Of a DNA stretch of 5,903 nt, positions 1-5,175 are shown piece by piece (the first letter of the stretch is position 1; each line of letters starts with the position of its first letter). Location of the stretch: positions 1 to 5,903 of the forward strand of contig JADHWW010000211.1 of assembly GCA_016783285.1 (NCBI GenBank). The letters run 5' to 3'. Position numbers and translations under genes: made by a program. Origin of the DNA: Anaerolineae bacterium. Its GTDB lineage: Bacteria > Chloroflexota > Anaerolineae > B4-G1. The notes below the pieces were generated by a model. The model was not told the DNA's origin. It did no database searches and saw only the letters and a list, made by a program, of their open reading frames with translations.

Positions 1-1
1 T

Positions 2-130
2 GGAACTATACTATTCGCCCTCGATCAATTCCGACTCCTGTTTGACCAATGCGGGAAGTTATATTTTTACGGACCCTTAGCGATGGTTGTGGCCATCGTG
101 CTGGGAGTGCGGTACATGCGGAACCGATAA
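2..130 (+). CDS. C-terminal end of an unidentified membrane-anchored protein (partial)
   Basis: An open frame enters from the left edge and ends at TAA 128-130, giving 42 residues with no start in the window. The last ~23 residues form one hydrophobic stretch (LYFYGPLAMVVAIVLGV) followed by a basic end (RYMRNR). This looks like a C-terminal transmembrane segment with a positively charged cytoplasmic tail. The antisense frame at 67-249 has no comparable logic and I treat it as a shadow. The family cannot be named from this fragment. A hairpin at 224-247 lies about 95 bp downstream. Because only the tail is visible, coding status is likely but not certain. Confidence 0.55.
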   Translation, partial: GTILFALDQFRLLFDQCGKLYFYGPLAMVVAIVLGVRYMRNR

Positions 131-169
131 TGCAACAAGAGCCTGCAGGACATCCAGTGATCGGAGGGT

Positions 170-187
170 AAAAGAGTCGCCGATGGT
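170..187 (+). repeat. Left arm of an 18-bp perfect inverted repeat flanking the DUF3566-like gene
   Basis: AAAAGAGTCGCCGATGGT is the exact reverse complement of 666-683. The match stops on both sides (169 and 188 do not pair). The two arms enclose 478 bp containing the whole 345-644 gene and its ribosome binding site. No transposase gene or obvious target-site duplication is seen. Confidence 0.8.
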
Positions 188-223
188 CTTGAACGAACAG
201 TCAAGTGCTTATCCGGAGAGTCC

Positions 224-247
224 GCCGTTTTAGGCAACGAAAACGGC
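224..247 (+). repeat. Hairpin, 8-bp stem, in the gap after the first gene
   Basis: GCCGTTTT (224-231) pairs perfectly with AAAACGGC (240-247) across an 8-nt loop. It could be a weak terminator for the gene ending at 130, but no T-run follows on the + strand. The rest of 131-344 shows no ORF or convincing promoter. A strong ribosome binding site appears only at its right end. Confidence 0.45.
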
Positions 248-344
248 ACGGGGCGAAATGGCGACCAAGCTGCTTTCCGGACAGGTTCTGAACACAGGGG
301 TTACAAGAACCTCGTTATGAAGACATTACAGAAGGAGGCATACC

Positions 345-644
345 ATGAGAAAAATCACACGCGTCAGCCCTGGATCCGCATTCAAGGTTGGCTTCGCCAT
401 CTACGCACTGCTCCTCGGCATAGTCGGGCTCCTTGGCATTTTGCTTGCCTTGGCGGGCTTGGGTGCCATCAGTGATTTACTCGAAATCGTGGATGTAGGA
501 GCCGGGATCGTCGGGCTGCTGATCGGGTACGTCATCAGCGTGGTCGTGTACGGCATTATCGGTGGCGTGGGCTCCGCCATCACTGCCGTGATCTACAACG
601 TAGTGGCCGGCTGGACCGGCGGCCTGGAGATAGAGCTCAGTTAA
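345..644 (+). CDS. Small two-segment membrane protein, DUF3566-like
   Basis: This 99-residue protein has a short basic N-terminus (MRKITRVSPGSAFKVG), then two long hydrophobic, Gly-rich segments at about residues 15-42 and 51-88. It ends in the short acidic tail GWTGGLEIELS. The xRISPxSAxKVG-type start and the 'GGxEIEL' ending resemble the DUF3566 / small transmembrane family; this is recognition by eye, not a search. The start is well supported by AAGGAGG at 332-338, six bases before ATG 345. The function of such proteins is unknown to me. The gene lies inside the 18-bp inverted repeat (170-187/666-683) and 69 bp upstream of the kinase gene, so co-transcription is possible unless the T-rich right arm at 666-685 terminates transcription. 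Confidence 0.75.
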   Translation: MRKITRVSPGSAFKVGFAIYALLLGIVGLLGILLALAGLGAISDLLEIVDVGAGIVGLLIGYVISVVVYGIIGGVGSAITAVIYNVVAGWTGGLEIELS

Positions 645-665
645 GTTAGGCAGGTTGCCCTGCCA

Positions 666-683
666 ACCATCGGCGACTCTTTT
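666..683 (+). repeat. Right arm of the 18-bp inverted repeat, running into a T-tract
   Basis: ACCATCGGCGACTCTTTT is the exact reverse complement of 170-187. It lies 21 bp after the stop of the membrane-protein gene and continues into TT, giving six T's in a row. In a transcript running through the gene, the two arms could pair and form a long-range stem ending in a U-tract. The function is unknown: it could be mobile-element ends, a long-range terminator or an inversion site. Confidence 0.8.
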
Positions 684-701
684 TTGGTAATCGGCCATAG
701 G

Positions 702-1709
702 TAGGAATGAGAGATGCTAATCCCTGGGACACTACTTCAAAACCGGTATCGCATTATCCGCCAGATCGGGGGAGGCGGGCAGGCCCTGGTCTACCTGGCT
801 GAGGATACCAACCTGGGTAGCTTGCGGGCGATCAAGGAACTGACGCCCGATCTCAACGCCTCTCCCCAGGAGCAGCAGGCAGCCTACGACCAGTTTGAGC
901 GTGAAGCGCGCATCCTGATCGAGCTGAACCATCCCAACCTGGTCTGGGTGTGGGACCATTTCCGCGTGGGCGGCAATGCGTATCTGGTCATGGACTACAT
1001 TGATGGGCAGACGTTGCAGGAGATCATGGATCACAGCTTGCGTTTCTTGCCTGAGGCGGCGGTCCTGCGATGGGCCGGTCAGCTCTGCGACGTGCTGGAC
1101 TACCTGCATCGGCAGCCGCCGCCGATCATCTTCCGCGACCTGAAGCCGTCCAACGTGATGCTCGACCGGAGCGATACTGTCAAGCTGATAGACTTTGGCA
1201 TCGTGCGTTTCTTCCAGCCGGGCAAGAAGACAGACACGCTGAAGATGGGCACCATGGGCTACGCCCCGCCAGAGCAGTACGCAGGCAAGGGGCAGACCGA
1301 CGCCCGTTCGGACATCTACAGCCTGGGGGCGACGTTGCATCACCTCTTGACCAAACGCGATCCGACGCAGCATCCGCCTTTCTCCTTCAACACCGCCCCA
1401 CCACGCAGTCTGAACCCGGCCGTCTCACCGCACGTAGAGGCAGCGATTACGAAGGCCCTGGCCTATGACCGTGTCCATCGGTTCCAGAGCGCGCAGGAGA
1501 TGAAGCGGGCACTGATGGGTGCACCTGTACCCACACCCACGGTAACCATTCCGCGGCCGGCGCCAAGGCGTCAGATCAAGCTCCGATGGCCCCTGCTGGG
1601 GCTGGCGGCGTTCATCATAGTCCTGGCATGGTTCCTGCTGGGACGAGGAGAACCTAGGCTGCGGCCGACCCCGACGGTTGCCCCAGCAGTTGTGTTAGCG
1701 ACGAACACA
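702..1709 (+). repeat. Copy 1 of a ~1-kb tandem duplication (kinase domain, anchor and start of linker)
   Basis: The stretch from TAGGAATGAGAGATG at 702 is repeated at 2232, an offset of 1530 bp. The repeat includes about 12 bp upstream of the start codon and continues through the kinase domain and transmembrane anchor to GCGACGAACACA (1698-1709). Beyond that point the two genes are unrelated. By eye the first ~268 residues differ at about 24 positions (roughly 91% identity). Confidence 0.9.
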
Positions 1710-2072
1710 CCTACGCCCATGCCGCCATTGCCGACCGCGATGCCCAGCGTCACCCCTCCGGCGACACCAGCACCAGCAAGCCTGGCGCAGTTGGAGGAAA
1801 TGCTGTGGACGGCTTGGGATTCATACGATTGGGAGTTGCTCATAGGGCTGATCGAGCAAATCCTGGCCATAGAGCCTGATTACGATGACATGCCCGAGAG
1901 GCTGTACGCGGCCTACGTCAACTATGGCTACCAACTCCTGGGGGAGGGCGATCCCGATGGGGCGACAGCGCAGTTCAACAGTGCTCTGGATATCAAGCCC
2001 GACGGGATAGAAGCCTTGGCGGGGCTGCAAGAGGCAGCTACGTGGGTGCCGACGCCCGTTGCTAATCCATGA
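714..2072 (+). CDS. Transmembrane Ser/Thr protein kinase with a TPR-like C-terminal tail
   Basis: This 452-residue protein is a Hanks-type (Pkn/STPK) kinase that should phosphorylate Ser/Thr on cytoplasmic targets. The kinase domain spans about residues 12-268. It has the Gly-rich loop IGGGGQALVY (18-27), catalytic Lys41 in RAIKEL, the catalytic loop FRDLKPSN with Asp142, the DFG motif at 160-162 and the GYAPPEQY activation-segment end. The usual HRD histidine is Phe; the Arg-Asp pair is kept. A basic stretch precedes one transmembrane segment at about 292-310. A Pro/Thr-rich linker follows (about 313-355), then a helical region (357-445) with TPR-like spacing (e.g. YGYQLLGEGDPDGATAQFNSALDIKPD). 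The predicted topology is kinase inside, tail outside. The start at ATG 714 is shared exactly with the second kinase; the ribosome binding site is weak (AGGA at 703-706). The gene has the same direction as, and is 171 bp upstream of, a paralogue with a different tail. Confidence 0.93.
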   Translation: MLIPGTLLQNRYRIIRQIGGGGQALVYLAEDTNLGSLRAIKELTPDLNASPQEQQAAYDQFEREARILIELNHPNLVWVWDHFRVGGNAYLVMDYIDGQTLQEIMDHSLRFLPEAAVLRWAGQLCDVLDYLHRQPPPIIFRDLKPSNVMLDRSDTVKLIDFGIVRFFQPGKKTDTLKMGTMGYAPPEQYAGKGQTDARSDIYSLGATLHHLLTKRDPTQHPPFSFNTAPPRSLNPAVSPHVEAAITKALAYDRVHRFQSAQEMKRALMGAPVPTPTVTIPRPAPRRQIKLRWPLLGLAAFIIVLAWFLLGRGEPRLRPTPTVAPAVVLATNTPTPMPPLPTAMPSVTPPATPAPASLAQLEEMLWTAWDSYDWELLIGLIEQILAIEPDYDDMPERLYAAYVNYGYQLLGEGDPDGATAQFNSALDIKPDGIEALAGLQEAATWVPTPVANP

Positions 2073-2096
2073 ATTCCTTTCACTTTTGCCTGGCCC

Positions 2097-2175
2097 GCGC
2101 CGCCTGTTCCACGGCGGCGCTAGAGGCCACAAACACGCAAAAAGGCCCTCTAGCACCGGCACTTCAGGCCGGTGC
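2097..2175 (+). repeat. Three consecutive hairpins between the two kinase genes
   Basis: The 171-bp gap holds no ORF but three adjacent stems. GCGCCGCC (2097-2104) pairs with GGCGGCGC (2113-2120). CTAGAGG (2120-2126) pairs with CCTCTAG (2147-2153), extended by two pairs after a one-base bulge. GCACCGGC (2153-2160) pairs with GCCGGTGC (2168-2175). None is followed by a T-run, so classical intrinsic termination is doubtful. They may be attenuator or mRNA-processing structures, or remnants of the duplication that made the second kinase. Confidence 0.6.
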
Positions 2176-2231
2176 GGCCAGGAGTAGAAGTGCATAGTGA
2201 GGCCGACGACGGCTATCAATACACCGCGCCA

Positions 2232-3242
2232 TAGGAATGAGAGATGCTAATCCCTGGGACACTACTTCAAAACCGGTATCGCATTATCCGCCAGATCGGG
2301 GGAGGCGGCCAGGCCCTGGTCTACCTGGCCGAGGATACCAACCTGGGTAGCTTGCGGGCGGTCAAGGAACTGACGCCCGATCCCAACGCCTCGCCCCAGG
2401 AGCGGCAGGCGGCCTACGACCAGTTTCAGCGCGAGGCGCGCATCCTGACCGAACTGAACCATCGCAACCTGGCGCGGGTGTGGGACCACTTTCGCGTGGG
2501 AGGCAACGCCTATCTGGTCATGGACTACATTGAGGGCCAGACGTTGCAGGAGATCGTGGATCAGACCCCCGGTTTCCTGCCGGAGGCGGCAGTCCAACGC
2601 TGGGCGGGTCAGCTCTGCGACGTGCTGGACTACCTGCATCGGCAGCAGCCGCCCATCATCTTCCGTGACCTGAAGCCGTCCAACGTGATGCTCGACCGAA
2701 CCGACACCGTCAAGCTGATAGACTTCGGCATCGTGCGTTTCTTCAAGCCGGGCAAGACGACAGACACGCTGAGGATGGGCACCATGGGCTACGCCCCGCC
2801 AGAGCAGTACGAAGGCCAGGGGCAAACCGACGCCCGTTCGGACATCTACAGCCTGGGGGCGACGTTGCATCACCTGTTGACCAAACGCGACCCGACGCAG
2901 CATCCGCCTTTCTCCTTCAACACCGCGCCACCACGTAGCCTGAACCCGGCCGTCTCAGCGCACGTAGAGGCAGCCATCACCAAAGCCCTGGCCTATGACC
3001 GCGCCCATCGGTTCCAGAGCGCGCAGGAGATGAAGCGCGCCCTGATGGTTGCTGTGAGCGCACCCGCGCCCACAGCAACCATCCCGCGTCCAGCGGCGAG
3101 ACCTTGGATCGAGCTCCGATGGCCCCTGCTGGCGCTGGCGGCGTCCCTCATAGTCCTGGTATGGTTCCTGGTGGGACGAGGAGAACCTGGGCCACCGCTG
3201 ACTCCGACGGTTGCCCCCGGGGTTGTGTTGGCGACGAACACA
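2232..3242 (+). repeat. Copy 2 of the tandem kinase duplication
   Basis: This copy matches 702-1709. The first ~75 bp are virtually identical, including the translation start context, with later substitutions and a net 3-nt length difference in the linker. Similarity stops at GCGACGAACACA (3231-3242), where the TPR-like tail of copy 1 is replaced by a longer Pro/Thr linker and an FGE-sulfatase domain. Confidence 0.9.
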
Positions 3243-4118
3243 GCAACCCCACCGCCAGGCCTGACGGCATCGCCGACAGCAACACCAATGCCAACACCGA
3301 CCGTGGCACCAACGCTTACACCTGAGCCACCAACCCCCACCAAAGCGTTGCCTACGGCTGTGACCGGGGAAGAACGAATATGGGAGAAAGACGGCTCGGT
3401 GATGGTCCACGTACCCGCTGGCGAGTTCCTGATGGGCAGCAAGGACGATCCTGACGCCGATGCCGATGAGTATCCGCAGCACACCGTTTATGTGAGCGAG
3501 TTCTGGATTGACAAGACCGAGGTGACGAACGAACAATATGGTCGCTGTGTAACGGCAGGCGATTGTCAGGCATCGAGCTATGCTGATAACGAGGACTTCA
3601 ACGGCGTGGATCAGCCTGTGGTGGGGGTCAGTTGGTACGATGCCGAAGACTACTGCGAATGGGCAGGAAAGCGGCTGCCGACAGAGGCGGAGTGGGAGAA
3701 GGCGGCCAGAGGGACGGACGGGCGGAGGTATCCTTGGGGAGACGACTTTGACTGTCGGCGAGGGAACTTCGACGACGAGACAGAGATTCACAGCTATGTC
3801 ATTCCTGGTGGGAAGGGATGTGACGGCTACGTAAGGACAGCGCCTGTAGGTAGTTTCGCCAGTGGGGCCAGCCTGTATGGAGTGCTGGACATGGCGGGGA
3901 ACGTTTGGGAGTGGTGCGAGGATTGGTACGACGAGGACTACTACGCCAGCTCACCGCAGCGTGACCCGCAGGGACCCAGTTCGGGGTCGTACCCCGTCGT
4001 TCGTGGCGGCTCGTGGTACGGCAATGAGAGGAGCATGCGCGCCGCTTTTCGCTACTGGTTCGTCCCCGGCCTCCGCGACTTCAACTTTGGGTTTCGCTGC
4101 GTCTCCCAGTCTCCGTAG
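2244..4118 (+). CDS. Transmembrane Ser/Thr kinase fused to an FGE-sulfatase (C-type lectin fold) domain; DGR target protein
   Basis: This is a 624-residue protein. The kinase domain (about 12-268) has IGGGGQALVY (18-27), Lys41, FRDLKPSN with Asp142, DFG at 160-162 and GYAPPEQY. One transmembrane segment lies at about 293-311, then a Pro/Thr-rich linker (about 313-380). An FGE-sulfatase/SUMF1-type domain covers about 383-622, with hallmarks VPAGEFLMGS, KTEVTNEQY, GVSWYDAEDYCEWAGKRLP, TEAEWEKAARG, LDMAGNVWEWCEDW, VVRGGSW and a terminal GFRCVS. This fold is a common scaffold for DGR variable proteins, where the domain binds ligands and does not make formylglycine. Residues 585-622 are the variable repeat (see 3995-4109), and only two residues follow before TAG. 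The variable positions are Y592, G593, S597, F602, Y604, W605, F606, V607, G609, L610, D612, F613 and F615. With the kinase inside, the hypervariable surface is predicted outside the membrane (inference). The start is ATG 2244, in the same context as the first kinase. Confidence 0.93.
   Translation: MLIPGTLLQNRYRIIRQIGGGGQALVYLAEDTNLGSLRAVKELTPDPNASPQERQAAYDQFQREARILTELNHRNLARVWDHFRVGGNAYLVMDYIEGQTLQEIVDQTPGFLPEAAVQRWAGQLCDVLDYLHRQQPPIIFRDLKPSNVMLDRTDTVKLIDFGIVRFFKPGKTTDTLRMGTMGYAPPEQYEGQGQTDARSDIYSLGATLHHLLTKRDPTQHPPFSFNTAPPRSLNPAVSAHVEAAITKALAYDRAHRFQSAQEMKRALMVAVSAPAPTATIPRPAARPWIELRWPLLALAASLIVLVWFLVGRGEPGPPLTPTVAPGVVLATNTATPPPGLTASPTATPMPTPTVAPTLTPEPPTPTKALPTAVTGEERIWEKDGSVMVHVPAGEFLMGSKDDPDADADEYPQHTVYVSEFWIDKTEVTNEQYGRCVTAGDCQASSYADNEDFNGVDQPVVGVSWYDAEDYCEWAGKRLPTEAEWEKAARGTDGRRYPWGDDFDCRRGNFDDETEIHSYVIPGGKGCDGYVRTAPVGSFASGASLYGVLDMAGNVWEWCEDWYDEDYYASSPQRDPQGPSSGSYPVVRGGSWYGNERSMRAAFRYWFVPGLRDFNFGFRCVSQSP
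3995..4109 (+). repeat. DGR variable repeat (VR)
   Basis: This 115-bp 3' end of the kinase-FGE gene aligns to TR at 4677-4792 (offset 682, then 683 after a one-base gap). By hand, every substitution falls on a TR adenine: 19 changed of 31, with 84 of 84 non-A aligned positions identical. Changes are mostly in AAC/AAT codons, for example N to Y at 4017, N to G at 4020-4021, N to F at 4047-4048, N to L at 4071-4072 and N to F at 4080-4081. The last change (4106) is silent. The 3' end (about 4087-4105) corresponds to an A-free stretch in TR, as expected for an initiation-of-homing (IMH-like) segment. Confidence 0.95.
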
Positions 4119-4162
4119 TTCTGGATACTGGGTGCTGGTTGCTGTATTCTGACACGGGGGGA

Positions 4163-4189
4163 GTCTGAGGGGGGACACCCCCCTCAGAC
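4163..4189 (+). repeat. Perfect 12-bp GC-rich hairpin downstream of VR
   Basis: GTCTGAGGGGGG (4163-4174) pairs exactly with CCCCCCTCAGAC (4178-4189) around a 3-nt loop (ACA). It begins 53 bp after the end of VR and ends 49 bp before the favoured avd start. There is no T-run after it. It may be a terminator or processing stem for the kinase mRNA. It may also be the DNA hairpin/cruciform found beside some DGR targets, although in the Bordetella phage example that element is much closer to VR. Confidence 0.8.
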
Positions 4190-4227
4190 ATCCACCGGTA
4201 CCGTGAAAACAGCCTTTTCGAGCACAC

Positions 4228-4232
4228 AGGAG
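4228..4232 (+). promoter_or_regulatory. Ribosome binding site that decides the avd start
   Basis: AGGAG at 4228-4232 lies six bases before TTG 4239. The longer frame starting at GTG 4203 has no Shine-Dalgarno-like sequence in front of it. Confidence 0.6.
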
Positions 4233-4238
4233 TATCGC

Positions 4239-4709
4239 TTGCAAACCAAACAATCACCGGTGTTCACCAAGACCTACGACTTGCTCAAGTGGTTGGTGCC
4301 CCACGTGGGCAAGTATCCCAAGAGCCAGCGTTTTCGGCTGGCGAAGCGCATCGAGGACGCCGCTTTCGACTTCCACGGCCTGCTCATCCAGGCCACCAAA
4401 GAAGGCAATCCACGCCGCATCTTGCTGCGAGCCGATGCAGAACTGGATAAGCTGCGACACTATATCCGTCTGGGTATGGACCTGGGCTATACCAGCCATC
4501 GGCAATATAGTCACGTAGCCCAGATGCTGGTGGAAGTGGGCAAGCTACTGGGTGGCTGGTTGAACAGCCTGGAAGAACAGAAGCAAAACATGGGGAGCGG
4601 AAGCCGCGCTCCCGCAAGGCCACGGCATAACGGAACGCTCGTCGTCCCTTATGTGGGGCCGGTCGGAAAGACGCCGCGTCGTTCGTGGCGGCTCGTGGAA
4701 CAACAATGA
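4239..4709 (+). CDS. avd: DGR accessory variability determinant (Avd), four-helix-bundle protein
   Basis: Avd proteins are small, basic, barrel-like pentamers that bind the DGR reverse transcriptase and template RNA and are required for mutagenic homing. The product has the family's pattern: an N-terminal QSPVFTKTYDLLKWLVPHV helix, the basic SQRFRLAKRIEDAAFDFHGLL segment, a helix around LDKLRHYIRLGMDLGY, and the ending VEVGKLLGGWLNSLEEQK. I prefer TTG 4239 (MQTKQSPVF..., 156 residues) over GTG 4203 because only the former has a Shine-Dalgarno and because the family usually begins just before this motif. The recognisable core is about 116 residues. The last ~40 residues (from NMGSGSRAP) look non-family, and the frame runs 33 bp into TR, stopping at TGA 4707-4709. 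The tail may therefore be read-through into RNA-functional sequence. The gene lies between VR and TR, the usual DGR order. Confidence 0.88.
   Translation: MQTKQSPVFTKTYDLLKWLVPHVGKYPKSQRFRLAKRIEDAAFDFHGLLIQATKEGNPRRILLRADAELDKLRHYIRLGMDLGYTSHRQYSHVAQMLVEVGKLLGGWLNSLEEQKQNMGSGSRAPARPRHNGTLVVPYVGPVGKTPRRSWRLVEQQ
4593..4613 (+). repeat. Hairpin between the avd core and TR
   Basis: GGGAGCG (4593-4599) pairs with CGCTCCC (4607-4613) around a 7-nt loop. It falls at the point where the Avd protein stops looking like its family and about 60 bp before TR. It may be the 5' structural part of the template RNA, since DGR template RNAs often begin within the 3' end of avd. Confidence 0.45.
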
Positions 4710-4792
4710 CGAGGAACATGCGCGCCGCTAATCGCAACAGGAACGACCCCGACAACCGCAACAACAACATTGGGTTTCGCTGCGTCTCACAG
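4677..4792 (+). repeat. DGR template repeat (TR)
   Basis: This 116-bp non-coding copy of VR is rich in AAC/AAT codons in the VR frame (SWNNN..., NMRAANRNRNDP, DNRNNNIGFRC), the classic DGR template composition that yields wide diversity without stop codons. It is bounded by A-free segments at 4677-4698 and 4770-4788, and all 31 adenines but two lie between them. One base, C4710, has no partner in VR. With it, the VR frame would read TAA at 4729-4731. TR overlaps the last 33 bp of the avd frame. Confidence 0.95.
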
Positions 4793-4810
4793 ATCTCAAC
4801 GCGCTCGCTT

Positions 4811-5006
4811 CACCCATCGGGTGTGGCGATACCGGGCCTGAATGTCGGACGTTCACGGACGTCCGGCCTGCCGCAAGGACCTGCTCTTCGGAGCAGGGGC
4901 CCACGGAGAACTGGCGCCGACCGCGCACCCGGCTGGGGGCAACCCCAGGCAAATACAGAAAAGCCCCGCCCCCTGGAGTAAGCGTCGCCGAAACCTGGGG
5001 CGGGGC
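4811..5006 (+). ncRNA. Structured non-coding segment, probable 3' spacer of the DGR template RNA
   Basis: Between TR and the next gene there is no recognisable coding sequence but a dense series of stems. CACCC/GGGTG (4811-4815/4819-4823). CGGACGT/ACGTCCG (4846-4852/4859-4865). CCTGCTC(TTCG)GAGCAGG (4880-4897), a C(UUCG)G tetraloop. CTGGGG(GCAA)CCCCAG (4933-4948), a GNRA tetraloop. GCCCCGCCCC/GGGGCGGGGC (4963-4972/4997-5006). GGGCC (4834-4838) can also pair with GGCCC (4898-4902), closing a three-way junction around the second and third stems. In studied DGRs the RNA just after TR is structured and is recognised by the RT-Avd complex; that is the most natural reading here. The boundaries are approximate, and the last stem could act as a terminator. 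Confidence 0.5.
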
Positions 5007-5025
5007 ATCCCCCAAGCTCAGCCAA

Positions 5026-5175
5026 ATGAGAGACGGTCTCACCGCCTGGCGCACTGAGCTGGTAGAGATCGGTAAGAAAGGAGTGGGTTATGAACGCAAT
5101 GAGTTAGCGATGACCAACATCCTTCCAGATGAATCAGAGATTGTCTATCATTTGCAAATGAGAAAGGAGGTCTGA
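5026..5175 (+). CDS. Possible 49-residue protein directly upstream of the VWA gene
   Basis: An open frame runs from ATG 5026 to TGA 5173-5175, and ATG 5176 of the VWA gene follows immediately in the same frame. The predicted sequence starts MRDGLTAWRTELVEIGKKG and ends DESEIVYHLQMRKEV. Its composition is charged and protein-like, but I recognise no family. No good Shine-Dalgarno precedes ATG 5026. AAGGAG at 5078-5083 points instead to ATG 5090, which opens only a five-codon frame (MNAMS). It could be a real small upstream cistron, a truncated gene end left by rearrangement, or chance. Internal starts at GTG 5083 or ATG 5110 are also possible. Confidence 0.35.
   Translation: MRDGLTAWRTELVEIGKKGVGYERNELAMTNILPDESEIVYHLQMRKEV

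Noticed and set aside
732..1373. 213-codon minus-strand ORF opposite the first kinase, with a twin at 2262-2903
   Set aside because: Both are antisense shadows of the duplicated kinase domains; they look alike only because the sense genes are duplicates, and they lack family features or ribosome binding sites.
2955..3791. 278-codon minus-strand ORF opposite the linker and FGE region
   Set aside because: Low-complexity Cys/Arg/Trp-rich translation opposite a clearly coding gene; no start signal and no recognisable domain.
3399..4118. Catalytic formylglycine-generating enzyme activity for the FGE domain
   Set aside because: The domain ends in a DGR variable repeat and is fused to a kinase, so a ligand-binding scaffold role is more likely; the paired active-site cysteines of true FGE are not apparent.
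4203..4238. GTG 4203 as the avd start
   Set aside because: No Shine-Dalgarno precedes it, whereas TTG 4239 has AGGAG at good spacing and matches where Avd proteins usually begin.
4685..4981. 98-codon ORF covering TR and the region after it
   Set aside because: It starts at GTG inside TR, has Asn/Arg-rich template composition and then a Gly/Pro/Arg-rich tail over the stem-loops; better explained as TR plus structured RNA.
4163..5006. CRISPR array or tRNA-like element among the repeats and hairpins
   Set aside because: There are no regularly spaced direct repeats, and none of the stems assembles into a cloverleaf with a T-loop GGTTCGA-type motif.
4842..5057. 71-codon + strand ORF and overlapping minus-strand ORFs (4728-5054, 4810-5025)
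   Set aside because: Several frames are open at once only because the region is GC-rich and palindromic; none shows family features or a ribosome binding site.
4793..5175. Remnant of a DGR reverse transcriptase between TR and the VWA gene
   Set aside because: I read all three + frames and saw no RT motif such as YxDD or the conserved N-terminal RT segments.
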